A DNA stretch of 64,000 nucleotides, from NCBI GenBank assembly GCA_007258455.2, contig VDFB02321284.1, forward strand, positions 21,372-85,371, read 5' to 3'. The notes below the pieces were generated by a model. It was not told the DNA's origin, did no database searches, and saw nothing but the letters and a program-made list of their open reading frames with translations. The stretch's first letter is position 1. Every line of letters starts with the position of its first letter. The DNA is from Sequoia sempervirens (taxonomy: Eukaryota > Streptophyta > Pinopsida > Cupressales > Cupressaceae). The position numbers and the translations under genes were made by a program. Shown one piece after another: positions 36,167 to 46,699 of this stretch.

Positions 36167-36790
36167 TTGAAAGTTGGTAGTCTTTTTATCAAGATTCGAT
36201 GGACGATTTTGGAGAATTTCGCTCTTATTGATTTTGATTCATCTCAGTGTTCCCCTGCTACTTGTATGGATATTTATGACCTCCTGGTGATTTCCAATTG
36301 GAAGGTAACTTCTATTCCTATTATGAATCCTAAGTCCATTTTAAATGTCAGATTGAGCACTAAGTGGCAGCCACCTCCTTCGGGGTGGGTTAAAGTTAAT
36401 TTTGATGGGGCAGTGAAGGGTAACCCTAGGCCTACAGGTTGTGGGGGGGTGTTGAGGAATGATGAGGGAAGACTCCTAGGCACAGTGGCACTCCCATTGG
36501 GAAATCAAACAAATCATTGTGTTGAGGTGAACGCTATGTTTATAAGCATTAAATATGTAGTGGACAAAGGCTACTCCAAAATATGGGTTGAAGGTGATTC
36601 CTTAAACATCATCAATTATCTGCATGACACTCATTATCCTAGCTGGAACGTGGATCAACTTATCAAAGATACTATAATCATGTTACAATCTTGTGAGGAG
36701 ATCTGCGTCTCTCACATTTACTGAGAAGGAAACTCATTGGCAGAATTTTTTGCCAATGAGGTTGTCAATTTAAATGAGTTTCGTGCAAGG
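36167..36790 (+). pseudogene. LINE RNase H domain
   Basis: WVKVNFDGAVKGNPRPTGCG carries the first catalytic Asp. CVEVNAMFISIKYVVDKGYS supplies Glu and WVEGDSLNIINYL the second Asp. After a TGA stop at 36,722-36,724 the usual EGNSLAD.FAN block reads EGNSLAEFFANE, with the last catalytic Asp replaced by Glu. RNase H removes the RNA strand of the hybrid during insertion. The frame from 36,167 to 36,721 is the longest intact piece of the LINE. Confidence 0.85.
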
Positions 36791-36836
36791 GAGGAGGGCT
36801 CGATCCTTCCCGAGAAAGCTAGGAGTTTATTGAGAA

Positions 36837-38721
36837 ATGATTGTGTGGGATGAGTTGATGTGGTGGCGGCTTTTAATTTCTAGTACCATTCCCCAACTCG
36901 CACGCTTTGTGGGTTTCATTTGGATTTCTGACATTCAGTTGAGTAATTTTCATAAGGGTTTTCTTCTTCTAGTTTTGGAAGAAATGGGTGGTGACAGAAG
37001 CATAATCAAGCCGCACTCTTGTGCTAGTCTCAAGAAAAAAGAGAAGCTTTGGAATATCCTTCATCATGGGAATTTCACGCCTTTTCTGGAAAGGTTGCAT
37101 AGGCATGATCCTAATGCTTTAGTAGAATTTGTGTCATGTTGGCATAATTGCAAGCTTAAGATTAAGGGTCTAGAAGTGGAGGTGAATGAGGATTTGGTTG
37201 CTTCTATTACTAGGATGTCAATGGTTGGCATAAGTTTTACAAGGATAAGAAGAGCAATGAGGAAGTGATGGCCCAATTCTTCAAAGATGACGAGTGGAAG
37301 AAACTGGTTAAAATGGAAAGTGGGTTATGAGCACAAATCCCTTAAGAATATTTGGGTGAATGTTGCTGAGGTGTTAATGTGTTATGTGACCTTGGAAGGA
37401 AGGTTTATTGCTATCCTTGGTCACCACTTCACACTTCTTAACCATTTTAGGCATGGTTTGTTCATCTCTTTTCCATTTTTCCTGTTATCATCTATGGAGG
37501 TTTCTATTTACACTCATTTAAAGAATAGGAGGGTCCCTATCCTCCATGAAGATCTTATTCTTTTAATCATGGAGCATGTTAAGGCTCTTTTCTTAGCCCC
37601 TGTTATTAAGGACAAGGAGAAGATTGTCAATGATGTTTTTGGGTCGTCTGGCTCAGATACTGGCAATGTAGATGAAGAAGAATGGAATGAAGAGGAAGAA
37701 GATGTTTCCCCATCCCTTGCAACTACCTCCTCAAAAAAGAGAAAGAAGGGTAGTGTTAAAAGAAACTGGGCAACCAAGCACCTTGTTCTTTCTGATAGAG
37801 AGGACACGAAGGTGGGCTCGGATGATTCCCCTCCTAGGAATGTGGATTTGGTCATTGGCCAGGGAGAAGCTGATGTTGGAGGTAATGAGGAGGGTTTGCA
37901 GGATAATGCTCTGGGTATGGAGGATAAGGATAAGCTGAGGAGGTCATCTAAACGCATTGACAAGTTGAAAGACCAGGCCTCAAAAGGTCTCGCAAAGGGC
38001 CCCAAAATGTTATGTGAGGGGAAAGCTTTTGGTGAAAAAATAGTGGAAATTGATGACTCCCCGACTTAGGACATGCCCAATGTGGAGCTGGGAAAAAGAA
38101 CAAGGGACAAGATGAGGAGGATACTGAGAAGAAGAGTGCTAAGTCAGAGCCTCTAAAGGTAAATCCCCTTTTTGAGGAATTTTCTTATCTAGATGATGAT
38201 TCTACCTCAGTGTTTGAGTTACTGGAAATGGCTAGGGTTGGGGCCACTGGTACTTTTAAGTTAGCTAAATGGACTCTTCAAGAGTTTAATAAGGTTAACA
38301 TTAAAATAGGAGTTTAAAGGAGAACTTGAAAAATGTTTTGAAGGGCTCGGTGTCAGATATTCTGATCGACATAATTGTGGACCTTGAGGGTTCTTTCAAT
38401 GATTTCAAATCTTTGTGTGAAGAAAGATTAGCGAGTTTAGAAGCCAAGGTATTGGGAACGAATGCGGACATAAAGAAGTTGCTTCATGCATGTCACATTC
38501 CAGTGAAGAATAGTGCAGACTCTTTGCAAGTCCTATTAAAAAAGATAAGTGAGCTCAAGGAGGATCAAGTGTATTTTTTTGAGCTATTGGAGAAAGAGCA
38601 ATCGGCCAAAGGAAAAGGTAAAAAAGGTGTAAAAGATGATGGAAAAAGCCCTATTTTTAGAGGGTCTGTCGAGTGGAAAAATTCCTTTGAGGCTAAGAAG
38701 GAGTTGAGTGGACATGATTGA
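36837..38721 (+). pseudogene. Extra LINE ORF downstream of RNase H (unknown, retroelement-type domain)
   Basis: It lies inside the TSD-bounded LINE. 36,837-37,268 encodes FLERLHRHDPNALVEFV, then IKGLEVEVNEDLVASITRM. After a shift come EEVMAQFFKDDEWKKLVKM (37,235-37,315) and, in the frame of 37,287-38,069, NIWVNVAEVLMCYVTLEGRF and LGHHFTLLNHFRHG. An acidic, Lys/Glu-rich nuclear-protein-like tail follows, with KKRKKGSVKR as a candidate nuclear localisation signal. 38,326-38,721 is helical, coiled-coil-like and ends in a basic GKGKKGVK stretch. The pattern (V/I)(R/K)GLEV...E...A.(I/V)T matches the gypsy ORF at 59,170. The function is unknown. Confidence 0.65.
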
Positions 38722-39028
38722 AATGCACAAAATCCAAGAGCTTGAGGTGGCCAACACCTTGAGCTATATGAATTAGTGTTCAACTCTCCTTTTGTTTGTT
38801 GTCTATTTCCTACTAGGTCTCAACTTATTTCCTATTGTTTTGTTGTTGATGGGTGTTGTTGTTATATTTTTGTTTTATCTTTCATACAACACCCTTTTCT
38901 ATCTTGTTTTATGGATCTTGGTTTGCTACTGGTACCTTAATGGAGTAGTCTTTTAGCAGCATTTTGTATTTCTAGTTGTAAAGGGTTTCAGGTCTCTTCA
39001 AAACCTATTTTTCCTGTATAATAAAAAA

Positions 39029-39041
39029 TATACAAATTTGG
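39029..39041. repeat. LINE target-site duplication, right
   Basis: tatacaaatttgg directly after the A-rich tail. It is identical to the left copy and defines the 3' end of the LINE. Confidence 0.9.
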
Positions 39042-40510
39042 GGAACAAAAATGTCAATGCTATTGACTATCCCCCACAAAATAACTAGAAGCAATAGGCT
39101 AAACAAATAGTCATACAAAAAATAACAATATGAGCCTTTCTAAAATCCTTGAAATTGTGACCCTAACAAACACTACTCACTTCATAAGAGAAGGGGGCAT
39201 GGCACTGATTCATGCTAGGAATTTCATAGAATTCACCAGATAAATTTTGGACATCCACAAGAAGTTTTAGAGAGAAATACAAGCCATGAGTCTAGTTCCC
39301 CTTTGTTTTTGGATTTTACACTTATCAAAATATAGTATGTGCTAGAGCATCTAAGGATGAGCTCTATTTTCTACATTTGAAGATGTATGAAAAACATGCC
39401 AAGGATGACCTAGATGGAAAAATAAAAAGAGTTTTTAGTCCTAAATATAAACACAAGGCTACCATAGATGATTTTTGGGCCGATTCCATAATAATTTTGA
39501 TGTAAGGAAGAGGGGATTTTGTAAGCTCACCCTCCATAGATGATGTGATAATGTTAAGATCCCTATCAATGGAAAGGTTAACCTCCCTATCACCATTTTT
39601 CCTAAAATTCCATTTACAAATTCCTTCATTATGGATGAACAAAATAGCTACAACACAATTCTTAGATGAACTTGGATTCATAAAATGGTGGTCATTCCCT
39701 TTACCCTATTTCAAGAGATTGATTTTAGCTACATTATTTAATTCCACATTGTTGAGGGAGATCATGATCAGTAGTATAAAATAACTTGGAGTCAATAATT
39801 ATTAACCTTTTTCTAAGCTTCAAGACAAAAAAAATTGAATGGAATCCCTAAAAAAGGTCTTGGTATAGTCATCATAGTTTCTTATGAGATCATTACTTTT
39901 AAGACTATTAAACAAAAATAGGAGGATTATTCTATCATATTTCCTTTTGATCATAATTTAGTAGGCACATATGCACTTATGAGCCTTGTTGTTATTCCTA
40001 TGCAAGATACCCTAGTACAAGTGCATGGTTGATCATAATTTTTACTAAATTGGAGTGGTTTGTATATAGTGAAGGAATATGTAGAAAATCAGAATTACCT
40101 CTTATGCATGATAAAAGACAAAAAAAAAGGTAAAACCATCAATACTTTCCATCTCAAAAATTATCATACCTAAAGAGCCATAATAATTAAAGTATCAAAA
40201 ATTAAAATAATATAACATATTCCAAAAGAAAAACTTGGATCCAATAATGATGAACATTTTTCTAAGCCTCAAGCAAAAAAAAATTGAATAAAACCCCTAA
40301 AAAAGGTCCTAATATAGTCACCATAGTTTCCTATGAGATAAATAGTATAAAACAACTTGGAGTCAGTAATTATGAACCTTTTTATAAGCATCAAGCCAAA
40401 AAAAAGAATGAAACTCCTAAAAAAGGTCCTAACATAGTCACCATAGTTTCCTATAAGATCATTACTTTTAAAAATATTAAACAAAAAAAGGATGGTTATT
40501 CCTATTAGGT
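39042..40510 (+). pseudogene. Decayed gypsy protease region with internal repeats
   Basis: The reading NGKVNLPITIFPKIPFTNSF, then MDEQNSYNTILR.TWIHKM (39,565-39,690), is the plant gypsy block following the aspartic protease (normally YN.ILGR.W.H.M). Further right a unit reading NETPKKGPNIVTIVSYEI occurs three times: 39,846-39,900, 40,293-40,339 and 40,413-40,460, the last two 120 bp apart. It is the right-hand continuation of the element that the LINE hit. No RT follows before element B. Confidence 0.6.
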
Positions 40511-41689
40511 CTCAAAAATGTTGGTTTGAAACCACAACAGGTTGCCAAGCTCTTGATACATTTTTGGCTAACGTACAAGGCCAAATGATGAATTTGAACC
40601 TTCTCTTCAAGCTCTACCAAACCTAGGTGGGTATACCTATGCAAGTGGAGCAGACTTAGATTGTGTGTTTCCTACTTAAGCAATCTATCCACAATGGCAA
40701 TTGGAAGTGGAGAGATGCAGACCTATTTGGTATGAATTGTATACGCAATATCAAGGTGGAGTTTATGAATATGTTTAGTTAACAGATGTAAGACTTTGAA
40801 AATAAATTGGTTAAAACTAAATGATGAAAAGGATAAGACTAGTGCCTTGTTGGGTAAATGGAGTCCAATGAAGATCTATAATATGTGACCTATAATGGCA
40901 ACAACTCAAACTGTTTGGCACACTAATATTGGTTTATAACTTGTATAAACGTGCAGGTAAATGATTGACAAACTCTACTTATAAATCCAACTAACACAAC
41001 TAGGTACTTATAATTTATCAAAAGGATTTAATCTTTACTTGAAAGAACCAATTGAGTAAATTATGCAAGGACACAGATAACACCAGATTGGAGACAGATT
41101 GACAATCCTAACTATGTGGTTCTTTTTATTAATCCAATTAACACTTCCAAATTACTGTGACTGACTAGTAGGATGTTTAATTCCTCTAGGGAAACCAATT
41201 AATCATATCACACAAATACAACAAACGTGCATTGATAAACTGAATATATACTTGATATATCAATTTAAATAACAAAGAAGCATTAGAATGGAGACAACCA
41301 AATAATTGAATAATTCCAGCAAATAGTTGATACCAAGATTAGGTTGCAAAATCAGATATCTTCCATTGACTTCTTCAAAATTTATACATGCATCATGATC
41401 TTTTGAAATGTAAGCATCATATCTATCCCTATTCACCTATCACTTTCTCCTATATCTAATCTAATGATTTCCTTTGGTCTTGGTCTCTCTTATTTATATG
41501 AGAGGCAACAAGCTTCAGACCAAAGGACATGTCTTTTGATAACAAAACATAATTATGGAATTAAACATAACTAAAATAACTTAACAATAAACATGTGTGT
41601 TAATTTGCTAATCTTTGAGTAAAATTCCATGGTCATATAAGACATGTTCAAAGCTTTTACTGTATGATGATTTCTCCTTGTGATGCTTG

Positions 41690-44600
41690 CAATCAATCTT
41701 CATCAAAGCCCATATATTTATCCTGCCACTTATTTATTGTCAAATCACTCGGCCATTTGAATTCTTGTATAGATGCAAAATTTGTGAGATGACTTTTCCA
41801 TCTATTGTCCAAGATATTTTTGACATCCACTACGAATTTTGTGTATCCACTATCCAATGTGATAATCCCATCAAGTAAAGTATGTAATTTTCCAGGATTG
41901 ATATCCCCATAATCATGTACATGTGTCAAGCCTTTTGGAACTATCTAATCAAATTCTTCTTTCCACTCATCCATTCCCTTTATCTAATTGTCATCTTTGA
42001 ATATTGATGGGCTGAAGAGGCATTTAATGGAGTCAAATGCAATCCTCCTATTTTCCACTTTCTTCCTCATATCTACCAAATACTTGTACTCCTCAATTAC
42101 ACCCTTTACCATTTCCTATGTTGGTTTGAGTCTTGGTGGGGCATCTGGATCCCTTTATGTGGCTTTACATAGAGTAGTCAGTATGTGATAGGTTGGTTGC
42201 CACCTCTTTTGGAGCTCTTCAAGGATAGGGGAGTTAGCATTTATCTGTTCTAAAGCTTTCATGTAATCCACCTATCTTCTCCTTCAATATCCCAATTCTA
42301 TGCTCCAATATCTTCTTCAGAATCTCCATGATATGTTGCTTGACATCTCCCATATTATTTTTCTTCAGTTTAGCAATTTCATCTTTCAATTGTTGAATTT
42401 GGGGATCTTCTACTTGGACAGGTGGGTGATACACAACTACTTCATCCCCTATCACTATGGTAGCCTATTGTAACTGATACTTCAGCTTCACATTCTTAAT
42501 AAACAATTTGTTCACTTCATCATTTTACAATTTTAATCTCTTCTCATATTCATTGATCTTCTTTTCCATATTTTCCACCACATCTTTAGTGAACATTGCA
42601 GAATGTTTGGTTATAGTTGCAGCTTCTATGGGAGTTGTGTCCTTCATCGTTCTCACCATAGCTGACCCTCTCATTTCTTGCACTACATCCAATAGTCAAG
42701 GATTCCTTGTGTTCTTTTGTTTTGTCCACAAAGCAAGAGTTTGGGTAGTAGGGTTGTACCCTGTTCCTGAAACACCTTCCTTTGAATCAAACTCTGCTAC
42801 TAACATTGGATCATCCTGTGCTCTAATTTGATCTAAAAGAAACACTTTGGATAGCTCTATCCCCGATATAATCAACATATCACTTTTCAATACTAGTTCT
42901 CTTGCCTCCTAGGGGGTGACATTGATATTATCAACATTTAACTCTGCTAATGTCTGAGCCTGGATCTCAACCTGCTTTGATTCATCAACTCCTATAAGAT
43001 TGATTTTCAATATTTCATCAGATTGTTTCATCTTCATCTTAATTTAAAAATCCTTAAATTCACTGGTATGGATAAAACCATCATCTTCCATAAACCTTAG
43101 AGAGGTCACTACCCTCTCATTATCATGAATTTCATCACCCCCCTCATCTGAAAGCCTAATCTTAGGATCATGAGGCTCTTGACTCTTTTGCTACTTTGCT
43201 ACCTCCTTTATTTCAGTTAGAGCTATGACTGCTTCTTCTTCATCATCATCACTTGGGCCATATTCAACCAATGACTCGGTCTTTTGTCTCTTAGCCTGAG
43301 GTTCATGAGTGGGAGATGGAGGAGATGGATGTGCAGGTGATGGAGGTGGTGTTTGAGATGTGGATGCTTCATGTGATGGCTAGTGAGGTGTGGGAAGTGG
43401 AATTAACCCCTCATCTTGGACCATTTTGTATAATTCATCAAAATTTTCAAGGATCATTTGCATCCTTTTCAAGAGGTTGGGTTCATTTGCAAAAACCCTT
43501 TGAAACTTTTATTCTTCTCCTTCTTATTCTCCCATTACATCATAGTTATCCATCTTTTCCTAGTTTGTATTACATTAGCAAGATATACCAAATTCCTTAT
43601 GAAATCCTCCTCAAGGTAAAATTCATGAGATATGGCCCTCTTTGTTAGCAAGGTCCTTCTGATCATATTAATATGACCCTCTGGGTCACACACTCTCTCC
43701 TTTCCAGACTTGAGGGGATAATTAACCCTCATGAACCTCTCCAATTCTTCCAACATGTTAGATCCAATGGCCAATTCCTCAAATACTGATAATTCAAGCA
43801 AAAGTGTTCCCTTCCTCTAATTCCTCATCAAATCATGCTCCATCCAGAGCATCTACCACATGAATTCTAGAAAACATACTCTTGTAGGTACAAATTTGGG
43901 CAAGATATGTTGTGCTTGATTACAACTATATACTCTGATAATAGTGTATTGTGGCATAAATAACCAATCAACATAGTTATGAGTACAGCCAAGGTCTAGC
44001 TTATACTATATAGGTCTCATTATATTCATCAATGATTCAGGTAACCTTGGTGTAGGGTAACCAAGGGCAGCTATCAATCTAACAAAAAATTCATCTCGAA
44101 ACACAACAAAATCACACTCTACACATCTGCTATCCCATATATAACACCAATTTTTTACAGGGAATCTTACTCCATTCTCTTGCGTACACAACTTCATCCT
44201 TCTAGTCCATTTCATTTCATTTTGTTATAAGATTAAATGAAACAATAAAGAATATTTTCTAAAGGCAATGGGAGCCTTAGCTTCTCTAACTTGCAACAAA
44301 CCATCATGTATTTTCTCTTCAATTACAAATGCAAAATAAAATTCTACATTTGACTCAAGGTGTTGAATAATTATGGCCATCCTCATTAATCCCACTGACA
44401 TACTTTCTTTTGCATTTGCCCCCAATACTTGACATAATGCATGATAAGTGTTTTTGAAATAAACCTGAAAATCTAAAATTGGGAAAGGCTCCATTTTTTA
44501 GGAAGGGATGGGGAGTATTTTGTTATTGTCACCCCTCTTCATATGTAGAGGGAGCTCATCACTTCTATATGTTCTTCTCAACCTCTTTACTCTTGCTCCA

Positions 44601-45115
44601 GTTTCACTAAGTTTACCTCTGTTACAACTTGCTTATTTAGGTTAAAACACTTGATAATAGCCTCTCTTGAGACATCAACTAAGAACCCACCATTTGGAAA
44701 CCTGACAATTTTGGTTAGGGCATGGTAGCTATGGGATAGGGCTTTAATCAGCTCAATATCAATGAAAATATTTGGAACAATTAGCTTAGCTAAATCAAGG
44801 GTCCACGAGTTTGATCAAAACCTTATCATTCCTATTTCGATAGAAATACCAGTAGATGTTCCAACCTGACTAAGGAACAATGGGGTCTCTACACCCTTGA
44901 GCTAAATCTCTAAAAACCTTCTTGGGTCCTTTGTCAACTGAACCAGGTAATAGAGAAAGCAATGGGGACTGCAAGGAGGGTTTACTGGTTTTGACTTCAT
45001 CTTTTTTAACCCCTACTTCAGCTTTCTTTAGTGCCATTTCTATGAAATTCAGAGAGTTATGAGTAGAGCTTACTCGGTGATATAATTCGCTTTGAAGAAT
45101 TCCTTTTTCCCTCAC
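41690..45115 (-). pseudogene. Element B ORF of unknown function (decayed)
   Basis: Minus-strand pieces, mostly in one frame and separated by stops: 45,115-44,870 (basic, contains EMALKKAEVGVKKDEVKTSK), 44,494-44,225 (FPILDFQVYFKNTYHALCQV, AFVIEEKIHDGLLQV), 44,215-44,006 (DEFFVRLIAALGYPTPRLPE), 43,801-43,535 (MLEELERFMRVNYPLKSG), 42,890-42,696, 42,455-42,234 (coiled-coil, IQQLKDEIAKLKKNN) and 41,929-41,693 (SGYTKFVVDVKNILDNRWKS). The ancestral protein would have been about 1,100 residues with a globular N-terminal part, an acidic middle and coiled coil. It resembles other unknown plant retroelement ORFs in layout; no enzyme motif is seen. Confidence 0.5.
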
Positions 45116-45329
45116 ACTTTGAGCTCATCTGCACTTGGTCTCAACTGTTATGGATGGAAAAATCTCAACCTACTTCATGCTTCTCATCACCAAGATGCAT
45201 TAACTCTTGACTCATAAATTCACACAATTCAAATTTTTGTATCGAGCTCAATTTCATATTTCAATGTTGACTGATGTGATTGGTAAGCTTTAAATGATCC
45301 AACGACTGATTTACCATGCTACCTCATGT

Positions 45330-45720
45330 TACTTTTCACTCCCCTATGGTACCGCGGTGTCTCCTTATACATACATTCAATATAACACTCTATCGCGGGT
45401 CACCTTTTACCTTCCCGCGATACTGCAGTATCTTTCTAGTACTCCTCCTTAGTATGTCGCTTTACTGCGGGTTGTGCTCTAACCCTCTATGGTATAGCAA
45501 TCCCTCCTTCTATTATTGTCCTTTAGTGTACCACTCTACTGCAAGCTATGTCTTGACCCCCTGAGGTATAGTGGCAAAGGGTGACAGAGTATAGTGTTAG
45601 CTCTTTATACCATCATACTGTGGGCTTCTTTGTAATGGGTTGTGGTAGAGGTATGATATAAGGGCTATGTGGGGTGTCTAATATGGTATTGGTATAGCGG
45701 TAAAGGGAAAAATTGACCTT
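45330..45720. repeat. Short CG-containing motif array in element B leader
   Basis: Variants of ggta(c/t)(c/a)gcgg recur in both orientations: ggtaccgcgg near 45,346, tatcgcggg near 45,391, cccgcgatactgcag near 45,414, tactgcgggt near 45,465, ggtatagca near 45,491, tactgcaagc near 45,538, ggtatagtgg near 45,565, tactgtgggc near 45,608 and ggtatagcgg near 45,690. Spacing is irregular, about 30-60 bp. The changes are largely CG to CA/TG. Confidence 0.65.
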
Positions 45721-45779
45721 ATGGATGGAAAAAATATGACTTTTTATGCAAATGATAGTATGAATTTCATATTTCAATT

Positions 45780-46480
45780 AATAAATCCCTTAGAATTTTT
45801 ATAAAAAAATTAGTTCCAACAATTCCATCATATTTCCTTTTGATTGAATCATTTGGTAGGAATGTATGCACTTATAGGACTTGTTATTCCTATGCAAGAT
45901 ATTCTAAGTACATGTGTGGTCAATGCTCTAACAATAAGGATTTCTCCCAATTAAAGTGATGACCATCTTGTTTGTATGATCCCAAACTTAAGCCATCATG
46001 AAAAAGATCCTAGTGGAATGAGATTCACTACTTAGGAAGGTATTCCTCAAGATTTGGACCAATGGTGGCTTAATTCTAGTCTTGGTTGGTTAGGCCCACA
46101 TAATTTAATAATACAATAAATCATTCTTTGAAGGTTGGAGCCTTTATACCGAGAATTGGAAATCTCATTGACAAAAGGGTTGGAGAAGGCCACAAATTTA
46201 GACTAAATTGGATTGATCTATATATAGTAAAGGAAGATGTAGGAAATCACATTTACCTCTTATGCATGATAAAAGACAAAAAAATGGTAAAACCATCAAT
46301 ACTGTCCATCTCAAAAATTATTATATCTAAAGAGAAATAAAAATTAAAATATAAAAAAAAATTAAAAAATAACATATTCCAAAAGAACAACTTAGAGTCA
46401 ATAATTTTGAACCTTTTTATAAGCCTCAAACTAAAAAAATAAAGAATGAAACCCCTAAAAATGGTCCACATACTAACCAC
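45780..46480 (+). pseudogene. Second fragment of the decayed gypsy region (direct repeat of 39,900-40,500)
   Basis: 46,226-46,350 repeats 40,068-40,190 closely (shared cttatgcatgataaaagaca, ggtaaaaccatcaatact, ccatctcaaaaattat). 45,825-45,920 repeats 39,930-40,025 (catatttccttttgat, ttattcctatgcaagata). 46,375-46,470 repeats the unit near 40,355-40,430. Both copies are in the same orientation. It reads as a gypsy coding remnant (YIVKEDVGNHIYLLCMIKDK) with no intact frame. Confidence 0.65.
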
Positions 46481-46489
46481 ACCCAATTT

Positions 46490-46690
46490 TATCACCTTCC
46501 ATAATTAATTCAATAAATTTCAACCATTTATTTTGAATTAATTGATCATTACCGCTCTTTCCTCTATAATCCACTCTTAATTAAATAAATTCAATATTTA
46601 TATAATTATGTTAATCCTTCATATCCCCATCTTCCAAAAATTAAATAAATTCATACTATTTATTTAATTCCTCCTTTTCCACATCAAGTC
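46490..46690. repeat. Array of AT-rich self-complementary units
   Basis: Three successive units of about 55-75 bp each contain an inverted pair such as aattaaataaat...atttatttaatt (46,495-46,569, 46,570-46,625, 46,626-46,680), separated by C-rich linkers (ccactctt, ccatcttcc, cctccttttcc). It may be LTR sequence of the decayed gypsy element on its left. Confidence 0.55.
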
Positions 46691-46699
46691 ATTAATTGA

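Larger units (their letters stand above)
34107..39028 (+). mobile_element. 5'-truncated LINE (non-LTR retrotransposon) with 13-bp TSD
   Basis: The element is flanked by perfect 13-bp direct repeats tatacaaatttgg at 34,094-34,106 and 39,029-39,041. It ends in an A-rich tail (ataataaaaaa) that follows cctgtat. It starts inside the reverse-transcriptase region, so the endonuclease and ORF1 are missing; 5' truncation is usual for LINEs, which insert by target-primed reverse transcription. Contents: RT, thumb and zinc-finger (zf-RVT) region, RNase H, then an additional ORF of about 600 codons with frameshifts that lies inside the TSD-bounded unit. All coding parts are broken. Confidence 0.9.
40520..45760 (-). 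mobile_element. Non-autonomous LTR-type element on the minus strand (element B)
   Basis: Minus-strand order: a leader with a short-motif array (45,720-45,330), a long decayed ORF (about 45,115-41,690), then LTR-like sequence (about 41,690-40,850) with a TATA-like catataaataagaga near 41,490-41,505. There is no RT, protease or integrase. Decayed gypsy sequence shared by both flanks (about 39,900-40,500 and 45,800-46,480) suggests that it inserted into, or sits between copies of, that older element. The exact ends and TSD were not found. Confidence 0.45.

Noticed and set aside
37514..38005. 163-codon minus-strand frame
   Set aside because: Ser/Pro-rich shadow of the acidic plus-strand LINE ORF.
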